This document shows, piece after piece, positions 1 through 4,921 of a stretch of 6,775 bases of DNA (positions are counted from its first letter, which is position 1; each line of letters opens with the position of its first letter). The stretch is from an uncultured Mycoplasmatota bacterium (GTDB lineage: Bacteria; Bacillota_I; Bacilli_A; RF39; UBA660): the NCBI GenBank assembly GCA_946007485.1, contig CAMGAM010000056.1:1-6775 (forward strand). Direction: 5' to 3'. The notes below the pieces were generated by a model. It ran no database searches. It was given only the letters and a program-made list of their open reading frames with translations, and was not told the origin of the DNA. The position numbers and the translations under genes are program-made.

Positions 1-1488
1 GTTTTAAAGAAAGCACTTGAAGCTAATGTTAAACCTATCGTTATCATTAATAAAGTTGATAAACCAACTGCTAGACTTCAAGAAGTTATCGATGAAGTCA
101 TTGACTTATTTATCGAATTAGGTGCTACCGACGAACAATTAGATTTTAAAGTAGCCTATGTTTCTGCTTTAAATGGTACTGCCTCACTAGATCCAGAACC
201 AAGCACTCAAAGCGAAGATTATTCATGTATCTATGATTTAATTATTAATGAAATTCCAGCTCCTAAAGCAGACCCATCTGCTTCCTTAAAATTCCAACCA
301 GCTCTTCTTGATTATAATGAATTTGTAGGTAGAATTGGTGTTGGTTGCATCAAATCAGGAACAATTAAAGAAAATGAAATGGTTTCATGTCTTAGATTAG
401 ATGGCTCTATCAAACAATTTAGAATTCAAAAATTATTTGGCTTTCTAGGACTTAAAAGAATTGAAATTAAAGAAGCCCATGCTGGTGATATCGTTGCCAT
501 TGCTGGTCTTCCAGATATCTCAGTAGGTGAAACAGTATGTAATATCGGTGATACTGAAGCTCTTCCTATTCTAAGAATCGATGAGCCCACTTTAAAAATG
601 ACTTTCATGACTAGTGACAGTCCATTCGTTGGTCGTGATGGTGAATTTGTAACTGCTAGAAAAATTGAAGAAAGATTATACCGTGAAACCCAACGAGATG
701 TTTCATTGCGTGTTGAACCATCTGGCCAAGATGCTTGGATTGTCTCTGGACGTGGTGAATTACACTTATCAATCCTAATAGAAAATTTAAGAAGAGAAGG
801 GTATGAATTACAAGTATCAAAACCAGAAGTCATCATTAAAGAAATTGATGGAATTATTTGTGAACCATATGAAGACGTTCAAATTGAAGTGCCTGAAGAA
901 TCTGTTGGTAATGTCATCGAAGCCCTTGGATTACGTGGCGCTAAGATGGAAAATATGACTAATGTCAATAATTTAGTAAGACTTATCTATACCATTCCAT
1001 CTCGTGGATTAATTGGCTTTTCAACTGATTTTATGACTATGACTAAAGGATATGGTATCTTAAATCATACTTTCAAAGAATTTCTTCCAATTGAAGATAT
1101 CAATGTTGGTGAGAGAAAATTAGGAGTTCTTGTTTCTATGGAAAATGGTAAAGCTACTGCTTATGCTATTGGTAATCTTGAAGATCGTGGAACAATGTTT
1201 ATTGAACCAGGCGAAGAAGTTTATGAAGGAATGATTGTCGGTGAATGTAATCGTGAAAATGATTTAGCAGTTAATGTTGTTAAAGGAAAACAATTAACCA
1301 ATACTAGAGCTGCAGGTTCTGATCATACCGTTGTTCTAAAAAGACCAAGACCAATTACTCTTGAATATTGTCTAGACTATATTAATTCTGATGAATTACT
1401 TGAAGTAACTCCACATTTCTTAAGATTAAGAAAGAAAATACTAAATACTGAACAAAGAAAAAAATTTGACGCCAAGAAAAATTCCTAA
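1..1488 (+). CDS. typA: TypA/BipA ribosome-associated translational GTPase (5' end missing)
   Basis: TypA is an EF-G-like GTPase that binds the 70S ribosome and helps 50S assembly and growth under cold or other stress. The reading frame is open from base 1, so the gene begins upstream; 495 codons are present, and against a family length near 610 about 115 N-terminal residues are absent. The P-loop and switch regions are therefore outside the window. Visible here are the G4 guanine-specificity motif NKVD (window residues 17-20) and the G5 SAL motif (55-57), then the beta-barrel domain II, the EF-G III/V-like domains (for example GRGELHLSIL and IPSRGLIGF) and the TypA-specific C-terminal domain with RAAGSDHT and the closing LRLRKK. 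The Met codon at 379 is internal, not a start. The gene ends in TAA just before a hairpin terminator. Identification is very secure from family-wide motifs. Confidence 0.97.
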   Translation, partial: VLKKALEANVKPIVIINKVDKPTARLQEVIDEVIDLFIELGATDEQLDFKVAYVSALNGTASLDPEPSTQSEDYSCIYDLIINEIPAPKADPSASLKFQPALLDYNEFVGRIGVGCIKSGTIKENEMVSCLRLDGSIKQFRIQKLFGFLGLKRIEIKEAHAGDIVAIAGLPDISVGETVCNIGDTEALPILRIDEPTLKMTFMTSDSPFVGRDGEFVTARKIEERLYRETQRDVSLRVEPSGQDAWIVSGRGELHLSILIENLRREGYELQVSKPEVIIKEIDGIICEPYEDVQIEVPEESVGNVIEALGLRGAKMENMTNVNNLVRLIYTIPSRGLIGFSTDFMTMTKGYGILNHTFKEFLPIEDINVGERKLGVLVSMENGKATAYAIGNLEDRGTMFIEPGEEVYEGMIVGECNRENDLAVNVVKGKQLTNTRAAGSDHTVVLKRPRPITLEYCLDYINSDELLEVTPHFLRLRKKILNTEQRKKFDAKKNS

Positions 1489-1490
1489 AG

Positions 1491-1518
1491 AAAAAAGTGC
1501 CATCAAGACACTTTTTTT
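1491..1518. terminator. Bidirectional intrinsic terminator between typA and the lipoprotein gene
   Basis: An A6-GTG arm (1491-1499) can pair with CAC-T6 (1509-1517) around a 9-nt loop. It gives a U-run after typA on the plus strand and, because the left arm is A-rich, a U-run on the minus strand after the convergent gene. The minus-strand stop codon (1517-1519) overlaps the stem, so the two genes share one terminator. The G+C core is only 3 bp, so strength is uncertain. Confidence 0.75.
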
Positions 1519-1978
1519 AATATCCAATCTGATCTAATATTTTATCAACTTCTTCTTTATTAGTAAGTAAAGTCTTACAAAAAATTAATGTATTATCAAC
1601 TCTACTACTTACCATATAATAATTATTAGATATTAGAAAATATTTATAATAATTATCTCCCTTATCTTTCTTTTCACTAGCTCCAGTACTCTTAAGCAAA
1701 TTAAAACTATCTATTTGTCCTTCCTGTACCTTATTAGCATTTTCCATACTATCATAAATAACCATCTCAATTGTAATGTCAGAAGTCGTAGCTATCATTG
1801 CTTCAGTAATATAATCATTACCACTATAAGTACTCATATTATCATTAACGGTAAACCCATTATTTGAAGCTACCGTATTAAAATCACTTGTACTCTTAAC
1901 TTCTTTACTTCCACCACCACAACCTGTTAGTATTAAACAAATGACTAATCCTAATAAAATAAAATATCTTTTTTTCAT
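1517..1978 (-). CDS. Small putative lipoprotein, function unknown
   Basis: I do not recognise this 153-residue protein beyond its export signal. It starts MKKRYF, followed by a hydrophobic stretch (about residues 6-18) and the lipobox LTGC with Cys20 as the lipidated residue, so it should be anchored on the outer face of the membrane by signal peptidase II processing. A short Gly/Ser/Lys linker follows, then about 120 residues of mixed alpha/beta-looking sequence rich in Asn, Ser and Tyr, with one later Cys near the C-terminus. No catalytic motif is evident. The start is supported by a strong AAGGAGGAT SD (1981-1989, reverse strand). It is the only gene on the minus strand here, sitting between typA and the ylb operon, with its own promoter and a terminator shared with typA. 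A substrate-binding or stress-related surface role is possible, but nothing in the sequence decides it. Confidence 0.85.
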   Translation of the reverse strand: MKKRYFILLGLVICLILTGCGGGSKEVKSTSDFNTVASNNGFTVNDNMSTYSGNDYITEAMIATTSDITIEMVIYDSMENANKVQEGQIDSFNLLKSTGASEKKDKGDNYYKYFLISNNYYMVSSRVDNTLIFCKTLLTNKEEVDKILDQIGY

Positions 1979-2000
1979 ATATCCTCCTTATCTTTATTTT

Positions 2001-2031
2001 ATTATAACACCAAATCGACCTAATATGTCAA
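2001..2031 (-). promoter_or_regulatory. Promoter of the lipoprotein gene (minus strand)
   Basis: On the reverse strand a perfect TTGACA -35 box (2026-2031) is followed by a perfect TATAAT -10 box (2001-2006). The spacer is 19 nt, longer than ideal, but a TGT directly before the -10 makes an extended -10 that would compensate. The predicted transcript begins near 1994 and carries the AAGGAGGAT SD at 1981-1989. This promoter is divergent from that of ylbD. Confidence 0.7.
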
Positions 2032-2049
2032 AAAATTAATAATTATACA

Positions 2050-2067
2050 TATAATGTACTAGGTGAT
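2050..2067 (+). promoter_or_regulatory. ylbD -10 box fused to its ribosome binding site
   Basis: A perfect TATAAT (2050-2055) lies 5 nt before AGGTGAT (2061-2067), an SD complementary to the 16S rRNA 3' end, itself 3 nt from the ATG at 2071. No convincing -35 is present: the best match, ATGTCA at 2025-2030, is 4 of 6 with a 19-nt spacer and overlaps the -35 of the divergent lipoprotein promoter. The expected transcription start (about 2062) would fall in the SD itself. Confidence 0.6.
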
Positions 2068-2070
2068 AAT

Positions 2071-2418
2071 ATGAGTAATTTAGATAATTTTAAAAGCTTT
2101 GTTAGATTAAATCCTACTTTTGCTAACTATATTAAAGATGGTTCAATGACATGGCAAAAATTCTATGAATTATATGATATGTATGGTGAAGATAATACCA
2201 TTTGGGATGAATATCGTGAAACTAAAAAGAAAAATACTACTACCACTTTAAATGATGTCATTAACTTAGCTAAAAATATTGATATTGACAAACTTCAAGA
2301 TGGTGTCAACTCACTAAGCAAAGCAGTAGGACTATTTAGTGATTTATTTGCCAGTAAATCAACACCTAAAGTAGATACTTATAAACCAAGAGCCATCTAC
2401 AGGAGGTTTGAAGACTAA
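2071..2418 (+). CDS. ylbD: YlbD-like protein
   Basis: This 115-residue protein matches the YlbD family, called putative spore-coat protein in Bacillus though its biochemical role is not established. The family pattern is in the first 50 residues: FKSFVRLNPTF, then SMTWQKFYELYDMYGED and IWDEYRE, with Trp28 and Trp45 at the usual places. A middle segment (about 60-95) looks amphipathic and helical, and a basic tail ends YRRFED. It is soluble, with no signal peptide. It is first in the ylb block and its stop overlaps the ylbE start by one base (TAATG at 2416-2420), so the two are translationally coupled. I see no sporulation gene here, so the coat label should not be taken as function; an accessory role with YlbE and YlbF is equally plausible. 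Confidence 0.85.
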   Translation: MSNLDNFKSFVRLNPTFANYIKDGSMTWQKFYELYDMYGEDNTIWDEYRETKKKNTTTTLNDVINLAKNIDIDKLQDGVNSLSKAVGLFSDLFASKSTPKVDTYKPRAIYRRFED

Positions 2419-2639
2419 TGCAACTAGATCTTCAGTATCGAATAAAACAAGATGAAAAACAAATAATGTTTTTAAGAGAAAACTCATATTGGTATAAATA
2501 TTTAAATCGTAACAGTAGTTATTATAAAGAATTTATTGACGATATGAAAGACAAGTATAAACTAAAACCAACAGATAAAATAAATAAAATGATGGATAAT
2601 ATTAATATGGTAAGAACCTTCCTAGATATCTTAAAATAA
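2418..2639 (+). CDS. ylbE: YlbE-like small protein
   Basis: This 73-residue protein fits the YlbE family, normally encoded beside ylbD in Bacilli and of unknown function. The characteristic core is FLRENSYWYKYLNRN (residues 18-32), the equivalent of the family pattern with an R-x-x-x-x-WYR-like segment and an Arg-Asn turn. A helical C-terminal part contains DKINKMMDNINMV. It is soluble, small and highly charged. The ATG shares its A with the ylbD stop codon. The SD AGGAGG (2401-2406) lies inside the end of ylbD, 11 nt from the ATG, which is on the long side; coupling to ylbD termination probably helps. The length is close to that of the Bacillus homologue, so it appears intact. Confidence 0.85.
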   Translation: MQLDLQYRIKQDEKQIMFLRENSYWYKYLNRNSSYYKEFIDDMKDKYKLKPTDKINKMMDNINMVRTFLDILK

Positions 2640-2681
2640 TAGACATAACTAATTAATTATGCTATTATATAACTAGGTGAT
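2640..2681 (+). promoter_or_regulatory. Internal promoter and fused SD of ylbF
   Basis: Directly after the ylbE stop codon lies a near-consensus -35 TAGACA (2640-2645), a 17-nt spacer, and an extended -10 with TG at 2660-2661 and TATTAT at 2663-2668. AGGTGAT (2675-2681) follows after 6 nt, and the ATG at 2685 after 3 more. The expected start of transcription is about 2675. ylbF, pgeF and rsmD can therefore be transcribed apart from ylbD-ylbE, although read-through from upstream is also likely because no terminator separates them. Confidence 0.7.
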
Positions 2682-2684
2682 GAC

Positions 2685-2984
2685 ATGTCAGATATTATAG
2701 AAAATACCTATAAATTATTAGATGCCTTAGATAATTCTGATTTAATAAAAAACTTAACTAATGCTAAAAAAAAATTAGAACAAAATCCTCAAATTATTTC
2801 TTTAATCAAAGAATACAGAAAAGAAACAAATTCTAACAAATTAATATCTATCAAAAAAATTTTACACAAAAATGAAGACTATCGTAAATATATTGAATCA
2901 TATAATGAATTATCACTCCTTGTATTAAGAATAAATAAACAATACCAAAAATATACTAACACAGCTGAACATAACTGTCATTAA
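2685..2984 (+). CDS. ylbF: YlbF family regulator (RicF-like), short form
   Basis: YlbF-family proteins are small helical proteins. In Bacillus subtilis YlbF (RicF) joins YmcA and YaaT in the Y complex, which carries iron-sulphur clusters and affects competence, biofilm formation, sporulation and RNase Y-dependent mRNA maturation. This 99-residue protein has the family layout: an N-terminal helix with IIENTYKLLDALDNSD, a coiled helical segment with LEQNPQIISLIKEYRKE (about 31-47), and a C-terminal helix with YIESYNELSLLVLRINKQY. It is about 50 residues shorter than the Bacillus protein and lacks a Cys-rich tail, but a single Cys97 remains near the C-terminus (HNCH). The start is fixed by AGGTGAT 3 nt upstream. 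The pgeF SD overlaps its stop codon. Assignment rests on context plus pattern; the YmcA and YaaT genes are not in the window. Confidence 0.8.
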   Translation: MSDIIENTYKLLDALDNSDLIKNLTNAKKKLEQNPQIISLIKEYRKETNSNKLISIKKILHKNEDYRKYIESYNELSLLVLRINKQYQKYTNTAEHNCH

Positions 2985-2999
2985 AGGAGATAGAAATAT

Positions 3000-3656
3000 A
3001 TGAAAAAAAGTATTACTTATCAAATAGACGACTCACTCTTTAATATTTTCTCTAGTGATACTCTAGAAAATATTTTAAAAGAATATCAACTAACTAATTA
3101 CTATTATTTAGATCAAATTCATTCAAATATTATCCATATTGTTGATAATAGTTATCAAAATAATTCCAAAGGAGATGGTTTAATCACTAGTAAACCTAAT
3201 ATCCCTTTAGTAATTAGAACTGCTGACTGTATTCCAATTCTTATCTATGATAAACAACATAAAGTATTAGGACTTATCCATTCAGGTTGGTTAGGTACTC
3301 TAAACAATATCATTATTGATACTATAAACTTAATAATAAATAATTATCATTCAAAAAAAGAAAATATCTATATATACATCTATCCATCTATTCACAAATG
3401 TCATTTTGAAGTAGATGAAGATGTTTATCAAAAATTTACTAGTAAATATAAGTTTACCAATCAATTTACTACTAAAAAGAATAATAAATATTATATAGAT
3501 TTACAAGGAATAGTTAAATATAATTTAGAATATATAGGTATAACTAATATAATTGAATCTGATATTTGTACTTATTGTCATCATGATTCATTTCATTCAT
3601 ATAGATATAATAATACTGATAAAAGAAATTATTTAATTGCATATATAAAGGAGTAA
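3000..3656 (+). CDS. pgeF: PgeF/YlmD (LACC1-like) purine nucleoside enzyme and peptidoglycan editing factor
   Basis: This is a member of the former DUF152 'multicopper polyphenol oxidase' family. Members act on purine nucleosides (phosphorolysis or deamination), and E. coli PgeF clears UDP-MurNAc bearing L-Ser in place of L-Ala. The zinc-site and catalytic residues are visible: QIHSN (His41), TADC (Cys77) and IHSGW (His94), with GDGLIT before them and a late CTYC segment and SYR (200-202). It is 218 residues against roughly 245-280 in typical members, mainly through a short N-terminus. Two family motifs are altered: HAGWRG reads HSGWLG (94-99) and GPSI reads YPSI (128-131). AAGGAG (2984-2989) overlaps the ylbF stop and sets the start. 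It is co-transcribed with ylbF and rsmD (2-nt gap) and lies where Bacillus has ylbG. Confidence 0.9.
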   Translation: MKKSITYQIDDSLFNIFSSDTLENILKEYQLTNYYYLDQIHSNIIHIVDNSYQNNSKGDGLITSKPNIPLVIRTADCIPILIYDKQHKVLGLIHSGWLGTLNNIIIDTINLIINNYHSKKENIYIYIYPSIHKCHFEVDEDVYQKFTSKYKFTNQFTTKKNNKYYIDLQGIVKYNLEYIGITNIIESDICTYCHHDSFHSYRYNNTDKRNYLIAYIKE

Positions 3657-3658
3657 AA

Positions 3659-4219
3659 ATGAAAGTAATAAGTGGAACACTAAAAGGAAGAAATATTAAA
3701 GGATACAATATTGATGGGACAAGACCAACTATGGATAGGGTAAAAGAGTCCCTTTTTGGCATGATTCAAGATAATATCAAAGAAAGTACTGTCCTAGATC
3801 TTTTCTCAGGCTCTGGTAATCTTGGTATTGAAGCCATTTCAAATGGAGCTAATCTCTGTTATTTTATTGATAACAATAAAGAAGCTATTCAAACTATCAA
3901 AGAAAATACTACTAATCTAAATATTAATTCTAAATCAAGAATCATTTTATCAGATTGGAAAAAGTCTTTAAATGACTTTGCCAATCAAAATATCAAATTT
4001 GATTTAATTTTCGTTGATCCACCATATGATTATGATGTCTATGAAAAAATTTTAAATAAAGTATCAACTCTAAATCTCTTAAATGATAATGGTTTAATTA
4101 TCTTAGAACATCGTAATTTAAAATTACCAAATACATATCTTAACTTAACTCTATATAAAGAAAGAAACTATGGTAATAAATCAGTAAATATATATAGAAA
4201 AGAAAAACAATATAATTAA
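3659..4219 (+). CDS. rsmD: RsmD, 16S rRNA guanine-966 N2-methyltransferase
   Basis: RsmD uses S-adenosylmethionine to methylate N2 of G966 (E. coli numbering) of 16S rRNA, in the P-site region of the small subunit. The family signature is complete in 186 residues: the N-terminal ISGTLKGR and RPTMDRVKESLF (22-33), SAM-binding motif I VLDLFSGSGNLG (45-56), an acidic residue closing the next strand (FIDNN), and the catalytic motif IV DPPY (120-123) after DLIFV. Length is normal. Its SD AAAGGAG (3647-3653) lies in the last codons of pgeF, only 2 nt separate the genes, and translation is probably coupled. In Bacillus the homologue ylbH also follows ylbD-ylbE-ylbF-ylbG and is followed by coaD; here coaD is absent. 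I see no hairpin terminator in the 140 bases after the stop, so transcription may run on into the pilin gene. Confidence 0.95.
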   Translation: MKVISGTLKGRNIKGYNIDGTRPTMDRVKESLFGMIQDNIKESTVLDLFSGSGNLGIEAISNGANLCYFIDNNKEAIQTIKENTTNLNINSKSRIILSDWKKSLNDFANQNIKFDLIFVDPPYDYDVYEKILNKVSTLNLLNDNGLIILEHRNLKLPNTYLNLTLYKERNYGNKSVNIYRKEKQYN

Positions 4220-4303
4220 CTAAACAATAGATATAAATGAAACAATTATATCAAATAAATGTAATAAATAATCAAAAAATAAGTATAAATATTAAAAACC
4301 TAA

Positions 4304-4350
4304 TTGACAATAAATTCCTTATATGATATATTTTAATTAAATAAGGAGGA
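4304..4350 (+). promoter_or_regulatory. Strong promoter and SD of the pilin-like gene
   Basis: A perfect TTGACA (4304-4309), a 17-nt spacer and TATATT (4327-4332) preceded by TGA form a near-consensus sigma-A promoter with an extended -10. Transcription should start near 4339, giving a leader of about 20 nt with a full AAGGAGGA SD at 4343-4350, 9 nt before the ATG. Everything points to high expression. The upstream stretch 4220-4303 is very AT-rich, could act as an UP-like element, and holds no gene that I can support. Confidence 0.8.
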
Positions 4351-4359
4351 TATAAAAAA

Positions 4360-4785
4360 ATGAAAAAATTAAATAGAAAAGGATTTACATTAGTAGAGTT
4401 ATTAGCAGTTATTATAATCTTAGCTATTGTTGTTGGTATCACTATTCCAGCAGTTTTGAGTACAGTAAATTCATCAAAAGAAAAAGCATTTCAAACAGCA
4501 GCCGAAACAGCTGCAGATTGGCTAGATAGACAATATCAGTCATATATGATTGGAGATGAAAATGTTTCAGCTGTAGATCCTAATTATAAAACACAATGTG
4601 TATCATCAGGAACAGCAGGCAATTGTACTACTTCAGATCCGTTAATCGTATCCGCTGGATTGAAAACATCAAATGTAGCTACATTAAGTGCAACATTAAC
4701 AAATGGAAGATATTGTGTAACACTAACTGCTAAAGACGGTGGAGATTATGCAGGATTTGGTACTAAACAAGGCGGCAATTGTTAA
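4360..4785 (+). CDS. Type IV pilin-like protein with prepilin-peptidase signal
   Basis: The N-terminus is a textbook class III signal: a short basic leader MKKLNRKG, cleavage expected after Gly8, then FTLVELLAVI with Glu at mature position 5 and a hydrophobic helix to about residue 33 that includes the usual mid-helix proline (Pro30). Such proteins are cleaved by a prepilin peptidase and assembled into type IV pili, competence pseudopili or similar fibres. The globular part is small (total 141 residues) and has four cysteines (80, 89, 119 and the final residue 141), enough for two disulphides; a 119-141 pair would resemble the C-terminal D-loop of true pilins. It stands alone, with its own strong promoter and terminator; no assembly ATPase, platform protein or peptidase gene is in the window. 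Codon choice favours ACA and GCA, unlike the ACT/GCT preference next door. Whether it is a major pilin or a ComGC-like pseudopilin is undecided. Confidence 0.9.
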   Translation: MKKLNRKGFTLVELLAVIIILAIVVGITIPAVLSTVNSSKEKAFQTAAETAADWLDRQYQSYMIGDENVSAVDPNYKTQCVSSGTAGNCTTSDPLIVSAGLKTSNVATLSATLTNGRYCVTLTAKDGGDYAGFGTKQGGNC

Positions 4786-4831
4786 TGATAATTAACATCA
4801 ACAATTCCACTTGTCTAAAAAAATAAGACCC

Positions 4832-4860
4832 AAAAGCCCTCAAATAGGGCTTTTTCTTTT
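4832..4860 (+). terminator. Intrinsic terminator after the pilin-like gene
   Basis: A perfect 9-bp stem, AAAAGCCCT (4832-4840) with AGGGCTTTT (4846-4854), closes a 5-nt loop and runs into a T-rich tail (to 4860). It is the strongest terminator in the window. It ends only 7 nt before the -35 box of fic, so it isolates the two units. Confidence 0.92.
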
Positions 4861-4867
4861 GCAAAAA

Positions 4868-4896
4868 TTGACAAACGAACAAAAGTGTGCTATTAT
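4868..4896 (+). promoter_or_regulatory. Promoter of fic
   Basis: TTGACA (4868-4873), a 17-nt spacer and TATTAT (4891-4896) with TGC before it give a consensus -35 and an extended -10. The predicted start of transcription is about 4903, downstream of the terminator hairpin. This rules out the TTG at 4811 as the start of translation, because it would lie upstream of both promoter and terminator. Confidence 0.85.
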
Positions 4897-4911
4897 ACTT
4901 AGCCATGAAAG

Positions 4912-4918
4912 AGGTGAT
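4912..4918 (+). promoter_or_regulatory. SD that fixes the fic start
   Basis: AGGTGAT lies 3 nt before the ATG at 4922, the same sequence and spacing as at ylbD and ylbF. It supports the ATG over the upstream in-frame TTG. Confidence 0.85.
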
Positions 4919-4921
4919 GTT

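Noticed and set aside
379..381. ATG at 379 as the start of a separate gene
   Set aside because: The same frame is open and TypA-like back to base 1, so this is an internal methionine.
426..836. Minus-strand open frame of 136 codons inside typA
   Set aside because: It lies opposite well-conserved typA coding sequence, has no recognisable domain, and is a shadow of the real frame.
3544..3762. Minus-strand open frame of 72 codons across the pgeF-rsmD junction
   Set aside because: It is antisense to the conserved ends of two real genes, and its hydrophobic look comes from AT-rich complement codons.
4220..4303. Possible small gene or RNA in the rsmD-pilin gap
   Set aside because: The stretch is short and very AT-rich, with no start codon with a usable SD and no stable fold that I can see.
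4498..4514. GCAGC/GCTGC inverted repeat within the pilin gene
   Set aside because: It arises from adjacent alanine codons in a conserved-type coding helix and has no sign of a separate role.
4781..4796. GTTAAT/ATTAAC hairpin at the pilin stop codon
   Set aside because: It is a 6-bp, nearly all A/T stem with no T-run after it; the strong terminator at 4832-4860 explains the 3' end.
4811..4921. Upstream extension of fic from a TTG at 4811
   Set aside because: This stretch contains the pilin terminator and the fic promoter, so it is not transcribed in the fic mRNA; AGGTGAT before the ATG at 4922 gives the real start.
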